Assembly: GCA_934644775.1 (NCBI GenBank)
Contig: CAKUDB010000004.1
Span: 62,001 to 126,000 of the forward strand
Origin: an uncultured bacterium
Lineage (GTDB): Bacteria > Vulcanimicrobiota > Xenobia > Xenobiales > Xenobiaceae
Direction: 5' to 3'
Length of the DNA: 64,000 nt
In this document: in pieces, positions 26,701 to 33,868 of the stretch
How positions within the stretch are numbered: the stretch's first letter is position 1
How the letters are laid out: every line of letters begins with the position of its first letter
Notes under the pieces: generated by a model
Seen by the model: only the letters and a program-made list of their open reading frames with translations
Told to the model about the DNA's origin: nothing
The model's database searches: none
Program-made: the position numbers and the translations under genes

Positions 26701-26838
26701 GTCCAGCCTAAAGAAGGAAATTCGCGAGCCAAGGCCTCGTCTTTTTTAGATGATGAAGCTTCGTCCTTAGAATTAGAGTCTAAGCCAGACAAACTCTTGA
26801 CAAACGATTCTCTTTCCGGCGTCAAAGCCGAGCAATAA
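23707..26838 (+). CDS. Mannose-1-phosphate guanylyltransferase/phosphomannomutase-like fusion with extra C-terminal domain
   Basis: 1043 residues from the ATG at 23707 (GAGGTG seven bases upstream). Residues 1-235 are a nucleotidyltransferase (MAGGEGTRLRPLTVSRPKPM, ISGDGLTDID). Residues ~250-370 are left-handed beta-helix repeats. Residues ~380-830 are a phosphohexomutase module. In it the phosphoserine loop (normally TASHN) reads GGIHTR, as in the cyanobacterial/actinobacterial fusion subfamily, and the metal loop reads DADAERIY instead of DGDxDR. Residues ~865-950 (FHFWIPGRYLGVQVRSL, YHMERNDFANWLRTELG) resemble DUF5752; the last ~90 are disordered. It probably makes a GDP- or other NDP-sugar; the mutase half may be regulatory. 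Confidence 0.85.
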   Translation: MKAVIMAGGEGTRLRPLTVSRPKPMVPVCNRPVMEYTLDLLKRYGIDTVVVTLHYKAEDIISYFGDGSDFGLKIVYSIESSPLGTAGSVKQIQDTIGEDTFLVISGDGLTDIDLGRAVAFHKEKRATATLVLMRVNNPLEYGVVITNENSAIERFLEKPSWGEVFSDQVNTGIYILEPEVFNLMEKGRSYDFSRDIFPKLLEQKKGLYGYVAGGYWCDIGDIDHYASAHRDMFDGKVLQEMVGTQRTPGVWIGEGTKIDPTAVLEAPLMIGRNCRIGAHTYVSSYTCIGDNCIIEEDVNLQRDIIFNNVFIGSKSNCIGAIICRQCTIKSGVILNDSSVIGENVFIGRGATVRNQISIWPDKNIPDGSTISENLVWGKKNSETLFGRDSITGLGNLEITPEFAMKLGAAFGTSLPKGSTVTVSRDSRPVSRLINRAIISGLSSVGINILDLRLLPAAVSRYIVSGSKAVGGIHTRVYRDESRLVEIEFFDESGINIDKIRQRKVENSFVRQDFRRTDVDEVGIISYMDTSIDKYIEGFINHLDTKSIKEANFKVVIDYSYGTACQVLPFILNRLGVETVSINAYVDYDKAREAQEKKDEALRQLSNIVKPIGANLGIIMDADAERIYLVDEEGTAIKGTNLLALVALMVFRNNKDALVAVPISVPSIMEKLAQQQHGKIIRTKTDYRSIMHSAVVSEGRIALAGTSSGAFVFPKFSPGFDAMFLLAQMLEMMASDKRKLSEIAKVIPSHYSLSGSVECNWSEKAKVMRLLVERYRDEKLELLDGVRIDFDDDSSVLMVPHPSLARINVWTDASTKERAKALMERARFVIPQLANADENAVKMERQEDDQHKMISPTTNIPEERAFHFWIPGRYLGVQVRSLRSFVDVLHYIETASLEYHMERNDFANWLRTELGRYLVALDLEQISKARYKGEELRRHILECFGEAASSATRSTPAENDELEENQLKIKDSPAIKTIGGIKFSPRYQEESEVEESTKSVQPKEGNSRAKASSFLDDEASSLELESKPDKLLTNDSLSGVKAEQ

Positions 26839-26976
26839 TTACTTTTAGTTAGTTTAAGCTTCCGTTTTCGGAGATATTAGTCTCTAAGAAAAGGGGAGCT
26901 TTTTTTAGGGGAAAAGTTAAGCTCTAAAAGAAGTGCTTAAAAGATTAGTATTTTATGAAAATAAGGATCGTTGCTT

Positions 26977-27771
26977 ATGTCCTTTTGGGATGATTTAAGA
27001 ATTGAAGCCAGAGAGCGCACTACTACCGGAGATATAAGTGTTGGCCTCTTTAATACCATTACCAGCTTTGGAGTATCCCCTTTAGCTGTCGTACAACCTA
27101 CTTTTTATATGGGTCGCTGTTATATACTTTGTTTCGACTATATGGATTATGTAGAGAGACTTTTAAGCTGCCAGGCCAAGCCGGAAAATGTATTCCAATT
27201 GTTACTCTACATAAAAGAGACCGCTACTACTTTAGGTCGCTGTGTCCACCATGCCGTAGGCCCTATTGAAGAGATCTTGTCAGCTATCGACGATATTTTT
27301 GATGATCGGGTACGCAAATTGGAAGAGAATGTGGCCTCTTCTCTTATAGAAGAAGCCGAAGAAGAAGCCGAAGATGAACTAGAAAATGAAGATCTACACG
27401 AAGAATACGACGAACTAAAGAGAGAGCGCGAGCTTATGGCGGCCAGCTTACAAGAAAAGTTGGAAGCTGTAGATATTACCTATACGGTGGCTGTAGAGCT
27501 GGCTAACCGTTTGGCCGCTTTGTACGATTGTTGCGTTCGCTACATAAGAGATTTGCAAGAATTAAATTCGGTTGAAGTTCTGGGTGAAGTAGTTATCTTT
27601 ATGCGTACTTTTATCGATGTACAACATATTCTCGATACGCAAATGCGCCAGCTCCTTTTGGAAGATGTCTTCTTAGAGAGAAGCTCTCTCTATCCGACAG
27701 GGATAATGCCTTGGATTAGCCATTCTATAGGAGAATTGCTCCATCAAATTAACGGCTCAGACCATGATTGA
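26977..27771 (+). CDS. Acidic coiled-coil-containing protein, unknown
   Basis: 264 residues from the ATG at 26977 (AGGA nine bases upstream; a TTG at 26971 is also possible). Mostly helical, no signal or membrane helix. A strongly acidic run (EEAEEEAEDELENEDLHEEY) lies at about residues 128-147. The N-terminal part has DLRIEARERTTTGDISVGLF and an aromatic-rich stretch. It precedes the SAM-hydrolase gene by 36 bases and may share its transcript. ScpA was considered for the helical, acidic character but its signatures are absent. Function unknown. Confidence 0.6.
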   Translation: MSFWDDLRIEARERTTTGDISVGLFNTITSFGVSPLAVVQPTFYMGRCYILCFDYMDYVERLLSCQAKPENVFQLLLYIKETATTLGRCVHHAVGPIEEILSAIDDIFDDRVRKLEENVASSLIEEAEEEAEDELENEDLHEEYDELKRERELMAASLQEKLEAVDITYTVAVELANRLAALYDCCVRYIRDLQELNSVEVLGEVVIFMRTFIDVQHILDTQMRQLLLEDVFLERSSLYPTGIMPWISHSIGELLHQINGSDHD

Positions 27772-27807
27772 GGTGGTTTTCTAGGAGAGTTTTAAGGAAA
27801 TAGGAAG

Positions 27808-28584
27808 ATGGATGAGCCTGTAGTAGCCTTATTGACTGACTTTGGGAGGCGCGATTCCTACGTAGCCATAATGAAAGGAGTTATTCTGGGAATTGCCAGT
27901 CAAGTTAAGCTTATTGATATTAGCCACGAAGTGGCCCTTGGAGATGTAAGGGAGGCCGCCTATCTACTTTCTACTTGTGTAGATTACTTTCCCGAAGGCA
28001 CCATATTCTTAGCCGTCGTTGATCCTGGAGTAGGCAGTTCTAGAAAAGGCCTAGCTATTCGTAGCCAAAGACACTTTTATGTCGGCCCCGATAATGGCAT
28101 CTTTACTTTAGCATTAGCTCGAGACAAGCGATTCTCAGCTATAGAGATAGATGCTGCTTCCTGGACGAATAAAACGATTAGTCACACTTTTCACGGTCGC
28201 GATATTTTTGCTCCGGCGGCTGCCTATTTGGCCCGAGGGCGTAGCTTCAACTCTTTAGGCCGCCCTCTATCTCAGTTAATCCAGCTCGATATTAAGCCCA
28301 ATCGTCGGGAAGGCAGCTTTCTATACGGCTCTATTTTACATATCGACAATTTTGGCAATATTATCACTTCGATAGGCGAAGAAGGCGCTTCTGGGGCCAG
28401 AGTTTTGTATATTGGCCAACGGCCTTTCCCTTTGCACTCTACCTATTCCGATGTAGCTTTAGGCCAGCCTGTAGCCTATTGGGGCTCTTCTGGCTATTGT
28501 GAAGCGGCTTTAAATGGGGGCTCTGCTTCTGAGCTTTTGCAAGCTAAAGTCGGCGACGAAGTTATACTCCAATCTTTTACTTAG
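27808..28584 (+). CDS. SAM hydroxide adenosyltransferase (SAM hydrolase, DUF62 family)
   Basis: 258 residues. The family splits S-adenosyl-L-methionine to adenosine and methionine using activated water (related to fluorinase and chlorinase). Motifs: LLTDFGRRDSYVAIMKGVI at the N-terminus, VVDPGVGSSRKGLAI, YVGPDNGIFTLAL, and TFHGRDIFAPAAAYLA; the C-terminal beta domain has HIDNFGNIITSI. The halogenase-specific loop is not apparent, so hydrolase is the likely activity. It lies nine bases before the decarboxylase gene, suggesting one operon. Confidence 0.92.
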   Translation: MDEPVVALLTDFGRRDSYVAIMKGVILGIASQVKLIDISHEVALGDVREAAYLLSTCVDYFPEGTIFLAVVDPGVGSSRKGLAIRSQRHFYVGPDNGIFTLALARDKRFSAIEIDAASWTNKTISHTFHGRDIFAPAAAYLARGRSFNSLGRPLSQLIQLDIKPNRREGSFLYGSILHIDNFGNIITSIGEEGASGARVLYIGQRPFPLHSTYSDVALGQPVAYWGSSGYCEAALNGGSASELLQAKVGDEVILQSFT

Positions 28585-28593
28585 GTTTTTGTT

Positions 28594-30072
28594 ATGGACG
28601 ACTATATTACACTTCAACAAGAAGCGCCCCTTTACGAGGCTTTAGAAGCCTATATTGAAGAGAAAAATATCCCTTTCCATATGCCCGGCCATAGTCAAGG
28701 TCGGGCTGCTGCTAGTAAATTAAAAGATTTAATGGGGGCTCGGGCTCTAGCTGCCGACATTACCCAAGTTTTGGATATGGACGATATTCATCGCCCCTCC
28801 AACTACACTAAGCGGGCTCAAGATCTGGCCGCCGCTTGCTTTGGGGCCGAAAAGACCTGGTTTTTAGTGAATGGTTCTACTTGTGGCAACCAAGCTATGC
28901 TTTTAGCGGCGCTCGAGCCGGAGCAAGAGGTTATTGTACCTCGCTGTGCTCATCGTTCTTTGCAAGCTGGCCTAATCTTTTCTGGAGCCCTACCGCGTTA
29001 CGCTTATTCCCCCTACGACTCAGAAACTGGAGTCTGTTTAGCCGTTGAAGGGGCGGAAATGGAGCGTTTGCAAGCCCTCTATCCTAATGTCAAGGCTTGG
29101 GCGGTTACTGGAGTCACTCCCTACGGAGCTTGTGCCGATATAAAAACTATCAGTAGTGGGGCCCATGCTCACAACTTACCACTATTAGTCGATGAAGCTT
29201 GGGGGCCCCATTTTGGTTTCCATCCCGGCTTACCCCAATCGGCTTTGTCTTTAGGAGCAGATTGTGTCGTTCAGAGCGCTCACAAACTTTTGGCCGCTCT
29301 CTCCCAAGCTTCTTTGCTCCATTACCAAGGGGGCAGGCTCGATCCCGAGCGAATAACTTTGGCTTTGCGCATGTTGCAGAGTACTAGTCCAAGTTATTTG
29401 CTTTTAGCTTCCTTAGATATTGCTAGACGCCAATTGGCTTTGCATGGTAGGGAAGATTGGTTTAGAGCGTTAGAATCGGCCGAGCGTATACGCCGTTTTG
29501 TGCGTGGCCAGGCAGGTTTGCGCTTAATGGAGCCAGGGGCCGCCTTTGATTACGATAGGACTAGAGTGGTAATTTCGGCTTTAGATTTAGGCCTTAACGG
29601 CGTGGAGTTGGAGCGCACTTTACGTTATCGTTTCCAAATTCAGCCGGAAATGTCCGATATGCGCAATATCGTTTTAGTTATTACTCCCGGCCATAGTAGT
29701 TCAGATTTGGATAAGTTAGAGAAGGCTTTAACTGAAATTGCCGCTTCTCCTCACGGTTGGCTTTCTGCTCAAGGGGTGAAAGCTCCGCTACAAAAGGCGG
29801 CCTCTTTAGATTTCCCCGGTTTCCCAGAACTGGTTATAAGTCCTCGCCAAGCCTATTTTAGCCCGACAAAATACATCTCTTGGGAGCAAGCTTTAGGCGA
29901 AGTTTGCGCCGAGCTAATCACTCCTTATCCTCCAGGGATACCTTTAATCTGTCCAGGAGAGCGCATTGAGCGCAGCCACTGGGAATACTTAAAAAGCTTA
30001 AATGGAGCGGGCATTCCTATTGACGGCTTAAGTGATTTAAGTTTAGAAAAAGTAAAGATTATAGCTCGCTAG
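28594..30072 (+). CDS. Orn/Lys/Arg decarboxylase-family PLP enzyme
   Basis: 492 residues, fold type I PLP enzyme of the short Firmicutes/cyanobacterial SpeA/YaaO kind. Seen: PFHMPGHSQGR near the N-terminus, GSTCGNQAMLLAAL at ~94-107, VDEAWGPHFGFH at 199-210, and the PLP-lysine K231 in SAHKLL. The C-terminal decarboxylase domain runs from ~390. It decarboxylates a basic amino acid to a polyamine precursor (lysine, arginine or ornithine; not decidable). In Bacillus the homologue yaaO also sits before tmk and holB, as here. Confidence 0.9.
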   Translation: MDDYITLQQEAPLYEALEAYIEEKNIPFHMPGHSQGRAAASKLKDLMGARALAADITQVLDMDDIHRPSNYTKRAQDLAAACFGAEKTWFLVNGSTCGNQAMLLAALEPEQEVIVPRCAHRSLQAGLIFSGALPRYAYSPYDSETGVCLAVEGAEMERLQALYPNVKAWAVTGVTPYGACADIKTISSGAHAHNLPLLVDEAWGPHFGFHPGLPQSALSLGADCVVQSAHKLLAALSQASLLHYQGGRLDPERITLALRMLQSTSPSYLLLASLDIARRQLALHGREDWFRALESAERIRRFVRGQAGLRLMEPGAAFDYDRTRVVISALDLGLNGVELERTLRYRFQIQPEMSDMRNIVLVITPGHSSSDLDKLEKALTEIAASPHGWLSAQGVKAPLQKAASLDFPGFPELVISPRQAYFSPTKYISWEQALGEVCAELITPYPPGIPLICPGERIERSHWEYLKSLNGAGIPIDGLSDLSLEKVKIIAR

Positions 30073-30158
30073 CTAGAGGCCGACTGGGGAAGGAAGAAAG
30101 AGAGCGAAAAATAAAACTACTTTCCTATTTTGGAATGTGTAAGGTATTTAGTTAAAGT

Positions 30159-31955
30159 ATGGATAGCGAATCAACCGAACAACTAACTATAGTTTCCGAC
30201 AATATTGAAGAGCTAATGTGTATTTTCCCTCCGGCTTGGTGTGAAGGTTACGAAAATTTGGGCCGTTCGGTTGATAGCTTAATTGAGTTTGTGGCTGACT
30301 TGGGCCGTTTGCCTATGGCCCGTTTCCAAAATGAGATCTGTAATATCAGCCAGCAACCGGTAACTTATGCCGATTTAGACTATATCTCTTCTTATGTTTC
30401 TGAATTTGGCTCAGACAATCGGGCTGGGATCGATGCCACTTTACACCGCATTTCGGCTATACGCAATCGGCGCGGCCGTATCGTCGGCCTTACAGCTAGG
30501 GTAGGGCGAGCCGTTTACGGAGACGCCGATATTATTAAAGACGTAGTTAAGAGCGGTCGCAGTATCCTCCTTCTGGGGCAGCCCGGCGTAGGCAAAACTA
30601 CGGTATTGCGTGAAATCTCTCGAGTATTGGCCGATGAATTACATAAAAGGGTGGTCATAGTCGATACTTCCAACGAGATCGCCGGCGATGGGGACGTGTC
30701 CCATCCGGGGGTAGGCTCGGCCCGCCGTATGCAGGTTCCTGATCCTATCGATCAACATAAAATTATGATCGAAGCGGTGGAAAACCATACCCCCCAAGTG
30801 GTCGTTATCGACGAAATAGGTACCGAAGCTGAAGCCTACGCCGCTCGAACTATTGCTGAGCGGGGAGTAATGTTGGTAGCTACCGCCCACGGTACTAAGT
30901 TGGAAAACTTAATTCAGAATCCTACTTTATGCGATTTGGTAGGTGGTATCGAGTCGGTGACTCTCTCAGACGAAATCGCTTTTAAGCGTGGAGGTGGCCA
31001 TAAAGCTATTTTGGAGCGCAAGTCGCCACCTACTTTCGAGGTAGTTATCGAGCTTAGAGATCGCCATACTTTTGCTATTCACAAAAATGTAGCCGATTCG
31101 GTAGATGCTATTTTGCGTGGAGCCGAAATAGCTCCTTTAGTAAGGGTGCGTCAGGCTTCTTCTGCCAGTAGTAGTGGCCAAAGTATTGGTGAAGAAGGGA
31201 TCAGCAGCGCAACTAAGGGCAAAAAAAAGGCTAAAAAACATAGAGCTGCAAGCCAAGGGGCAGAAGCTAAAAGTGAAAGCCAGTTGGGAGCTTGGCCCAC
31301 TTTAGCTAAATATGGATCCTTGTCACCTAAGCCTCAGGAAGTTGGCGAAGTGGAAAAAATGGCTACCCAAGCTCCAACTAGCCTAGACGAGCGCTTTGCC
31401 TATTTGCGCCGCGATCGCTATCGTGATGCTGAAGGTAATATATTGCTGGCCCAAACCGAAGAGCTTAAGCCCCATGTGGGTATGAAAAAGAAGATTAGTA
31501 TCTATCCAGTAGGCGTTAGTCGCAATCGCTTAGAAAAATTGATCAACTTATTGGAGTTGCCTGCCCAGGTAGTCACTACTTGGAAGAGCGCCAACGTCGT
31601 TTTGGCTTTAGAGTCCAGCCAAGAGAGCGATCCCCAGCTTTTCCAGGCCATCAAACGCGGGGGCTTAAAAGTTTGTCCTTTAGAGGAAAATACTTGGCCC
31701 AAAATTAAAAGCTTTTTAGATAACTACTTTGAGGATTCAATTTTAACTGCGGCTGAATTGGCCCAGTTGGAAGTAACTGAAGCTATTGAAGAAGTCCAGA
31801 AGACTGGACGCCCCTACAACCTCTTGCCTCAGGATCGGGCTTTGCGTCGCTTGCAAGGACAGATAGCCGCTAAAGCTGGCCTCAAGTCGGTTATTTACGG
31901 AGTAGAACCAGAATGTTATTTGCGCTTGCAAGGGGAAAGGGGAGCTATAATTTAG
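30159..31955 (+). CDS. AAA ATPase with C-terminal R3H-like domain (Ycf45/SpoIIIAA-like)
   Basis: 598 residues. Residues ~15-115 are an N-domain. The ATPase core has Walker A GQPGVGKTT (140-148), SNEIAGDGD, Walker B VVVIDEIG and a TAHGTKLENL sensor region, matching the single-strand-binding R3H/SpoIIIAA/Ycf45 family. A ~110-residue linker (about 335-445) is Lys/Ser-rich. The C-terminal ~60 residues resemble R3H (NLLPQDRALRRLQGQIAAKAGL), but the RxxxH core reads R-R-L-Q-G: the His appears lost. It probably binds nucleic acid. It lies directly before tmk and holB. Confidence 0.88.
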   Translation: MDSESTEQLTIVSDNIEELMCIFPPAWCEGYENLGRSVDSLIEFVADLGRLPMARFQNEICNISQQPVTYADLDYISSYVSEFGSDNRAGIDATLHRISAIRNRRGRIVGLTARVGRAVYGDADIIKDVVKSGRSILLLGQPGVGKTTVLREISRVLADELHKRVVIVDTSNEIAGDGDVSHPGVGSARRMQVPDPIDQHKIMIEAVENHTPQVVVIDEIGTEAEAYAARTIAERGVMLVATAHGTKLENLIQNPTLCDLVGGIESVTLSDEIAFKRGGGHKAILERKSPPTFEVVIELRDRHTFAIHKNVADSVDAILRGAEIAPLVRVRQASSASSSGQSIGEEGISSATKGKKKAKKHRAASQGAEAKSESQLGAWPTLAKYGSLSPKPQEVGEVEKMATQAPTSLDERFAYLRRDRYRDAEGNILLAQTEELKPHVGMKKKISIYPVGVSRNRLEKLINLLELPAQVVTTWKSANVVLALESSQESDPQLFQAIKRGGLKVCPLEENTWPKIKSFLDNYFEDSILTAAELAQLEVTEAIEEVQKTGRPYNLLPQDRALRRLQGQIAAKAGLKSVIYGVEPECYLRLQGERGAII

Positions 31956-31973
31956 TAAGCTAGAGAGTAAAAA

Positions 31974-32681
31974 ATGGGCGTTCGAGGGAAAAACGGCTTC
32001 TTTATAACATTAGAAGGGCCTGAAGGCGGAGGTAAAACTTCACAAGCTCGGCTATTAGCTGAGCGTTTAAGTCAAAAAGGTTGGCCCGTTTCTGTAACAC
32101 GCGAGCCCGGAGGGACGCCTATTGGAGACAAGATTCGCCAATTACTAATCGATCCGGCCAATCGAGATATGTTGCCGCTGACGGAACTTTTACTCTTTGA
32201 AGCGGCTCGCTTTCAGCATGTGCAACAATTGATCTTACCTAAGTTGCAGCAAGGCGAAGTAGTTATTTGTGATCGTTTTTACGATTCTTCCTTGGCCTAT
32301 CAGGGAGCCAGAAATTTGCCGTTGCAAGTAGTAGTCGACTTAAATAATTTAGTGGCTGCCTCTTGTCAACCCGATCTGACTTTACTTTTGGATTTAGACT
32401 ACGAGACGGGGCGCTCCCGTTTAACTGAGCGTTATAACCAAAACCAAGGCCACTTTGATCGTATTGAACTAGAAAAAAAAGAATTTTTTGAGCATTTGCG
32501 TCAAAACTATTTAGATATGGCTCGAGGCCATTTAGGAGATTTAATCTTTAGTGCTAAAGAGCAAAAGCGCTGGCATATTATCGACGCTTCGCAAAGTTTT
32601 GCTGAGGTTGCAGACCAGATTTGGCACTTGGTAGAGCCTCTATCTCCAGTTCGCTTTCCTGGAGGCCTACTTTCAGATTAG
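31974..32681 (+). CDS. tmk: Thymidylate kinase
   Basis: 235 residues; converts dTMP to dTDP with ATP. P-loop GPEGGGKTSQARLL, the DR(F/Y) motif in CDRFYDSSLAYQG, and TREPGGTPIGDKIRQLL are all present, and the LID region lies around SRLTERYNQ. Length is slightly above the usual ~210 owing to a short C-terminal extension. The start ATG lies 19 bases after the previous stop; the ribosome site is weak, so translation may be coupled. It is followed by holB after 9 bases. Confidence 0.96.
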   Translation: MGVRGKNGFFITLEGPEGGGKTSQARLLAERLSQKGWPVSVTREPGGTPIGDKIRQLLIDPANRDMLPLTELLLFEAARFQHVQQLILPKLQQGEVVICDRFYDSSLAYQGARNLPLQVVVDLNNLVAASCQPDLTLLLDLDYETGRSRLTERYNQNQGHFDRIELEKKEFFEHLRQNYLDMARGHLGDLIFSAKEQKRWHIIDASQSFAEVADQIWHLVEPLSPVRFPGGLLSD

Positions 32682-32690
32682 GGAAAAGAT

Positions 32691-33701
32691 ATGCAAATTA
32701 TCGGTCATGAGACAATATTAAAACATCTGGGCCTTTTAGCTTTTGAAGACAAGCTTTCTCCCAGTTATCTTTTTCTTGGCCCCCAAGGAGTAGGTAAGTA
32801 TCTGACGGCTCGTTGGTTTGCTGCGGCAGTTTTATGTTCTAATAAGTCGGAACAAGGCCCCTGTGGCTCTTGTATTAACTGTCGACGTGTCCAGTCGGGC
32901 AATCATCCCGATGTGAGCTTTTTAACTAATGCCGACAATAAGGTTACTATCGGTATCGACGAAGTGCGCGAAGCTATTACAGAGGTGCAAACTTGTTCTT
33001 ATGAAGGTGGCTATCGCTTTTTAATTGTTGATGAAGCTCAGCGCTTAACTGAAGAAGCCCAAAATGGCTTATTAAAAACTTTGGAAGAGCCGCCCGCTTC
33101 TCTAGTGATAATTTTAGTGGCCCAGTGGGGAGGCTATCTTTTACCGACAGTAGTCTCCCGCTGTCGGCCCTTTGAATTTCTAGTTTTACCCTACCAATTG
33201 GTACAGGAAAATTTGCTGTCTCGCGGTTTTGACAAGACTAAAGCTCTAGCTGCCGCTAGGATAAGTGAGGGCTCTTTAGGGGCGGCTCTCAACTTAGTAC
33301 AGAATAATGCCCTCTGGGATTGTCGGGTGGCCGTCTTAGAGATTTTAGCTTCTCTTTCCGGGCCGACTCAAAGTTTATGGGGAGCTTTGAATTATGCAGC
33401 CGAATTGGAAAAATTGGGTGGCAGCTCTTCGCTTAAAGATAAAGATTATCTCCTTTGGCTCTTCTCTATCGCTTCTTCTTTTTACCGTGATCTGTTACTT
33501 CTGAAAGCGGCTGGGGTTGCCAATGGGCTAATCAATGAAGATTATCTAGCGATATTGAATCCTCTAGCTTCAGAGCATAAGCTGAGCTATTTTGAAAAAA
33601 AATTAGAGGCAGTCAGCTTAGCCAAATACCATTTAGAGCGCAATGTTAAGCCCCTTTTATTGCTCCAGACCTTATGTTTAACCTTGCAAGAGCAAGAGTG
33701 A
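32691..33701 (+). CDS. holB: DNA polymerase III delta' subunit
   Basis: 336 residues, clamp-loader subunit. Walker A-like GPQGVGKYLTA, a zinc-finger set CGSCINCRR, DEAQRLTEEAQNGLLKTLEEPP, and the SRC motif (VSRCRPFEF). The P-loop ends GKY instead of GKT, as fits delta', which does not hydrolyse ATP. The C-terminal collar domain is helical. It is the last gene of the SAM hydrolase to holB run and is followed by a very strong hairpin. Confidence 0.92.
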   Translation: MQIIGHETILKHLGLLAFEDKLSPSYLFLGPQGVGKYLTARWFAAAVLCSNKSEQGPCGSCINCRRVQSGNHPDVSFLTNADNKVTIGIDEVREAITEVQTCSYEGGYRFLIVDEAQRLTEEAQNGLLKTLEEPPASLVIILVAQWGGYLLPTVVSRCRPFEFLVLPYQLVQENLLSRGFDKTKALAAARISEGSLGAALNLVQNNALWDCRVAVLEILASLSGPTQSLWGALNYAAELEKLGGSSSLKDKDYLLWLFSIASSFYRDLLLLKAAGVANGLINEDYLAILNPLASEHKLSYFEKKLEAVSLAKYHLERNVKPLLLLQTLCLTLQEQE

Positions 33702-33727
33702 AAGGCGGCTCTATTTAGATTTATTTG

Positions 33728-33778
33728 CTTCAACAACAAAGCCCGCTCTTTTAAGAAGAGCGGGCTTTGTTGTTGAAG
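33728..33778. terminator. Perfect 23-bp inverted repeat between convergent genes
   Basis: Arms at 33728-33750 and 33756-33778 are perfectly complementary with a 5-base loop TTAAG. It sits between holB (plus) and the amylase gene (minus). No T-run follows, so it may act by hairpin strength or as an mRNA-end structure. Confidence 0.7.
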
Positions 33779-33868
33779 TTGTTTTGTAGAGCAGCAGCCA
33801 ACAGCTTTTCTATTCCTAAGAACTTAAAGTTGTTGGCTATAGCTGCACTTATATATGCTCATATCCAA

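Noticed and set aside
26977..27771. ScpA-like condensin subunit
   Set aside because: Only helical and acidic character is shared; ScpA sequence signatures are absent.
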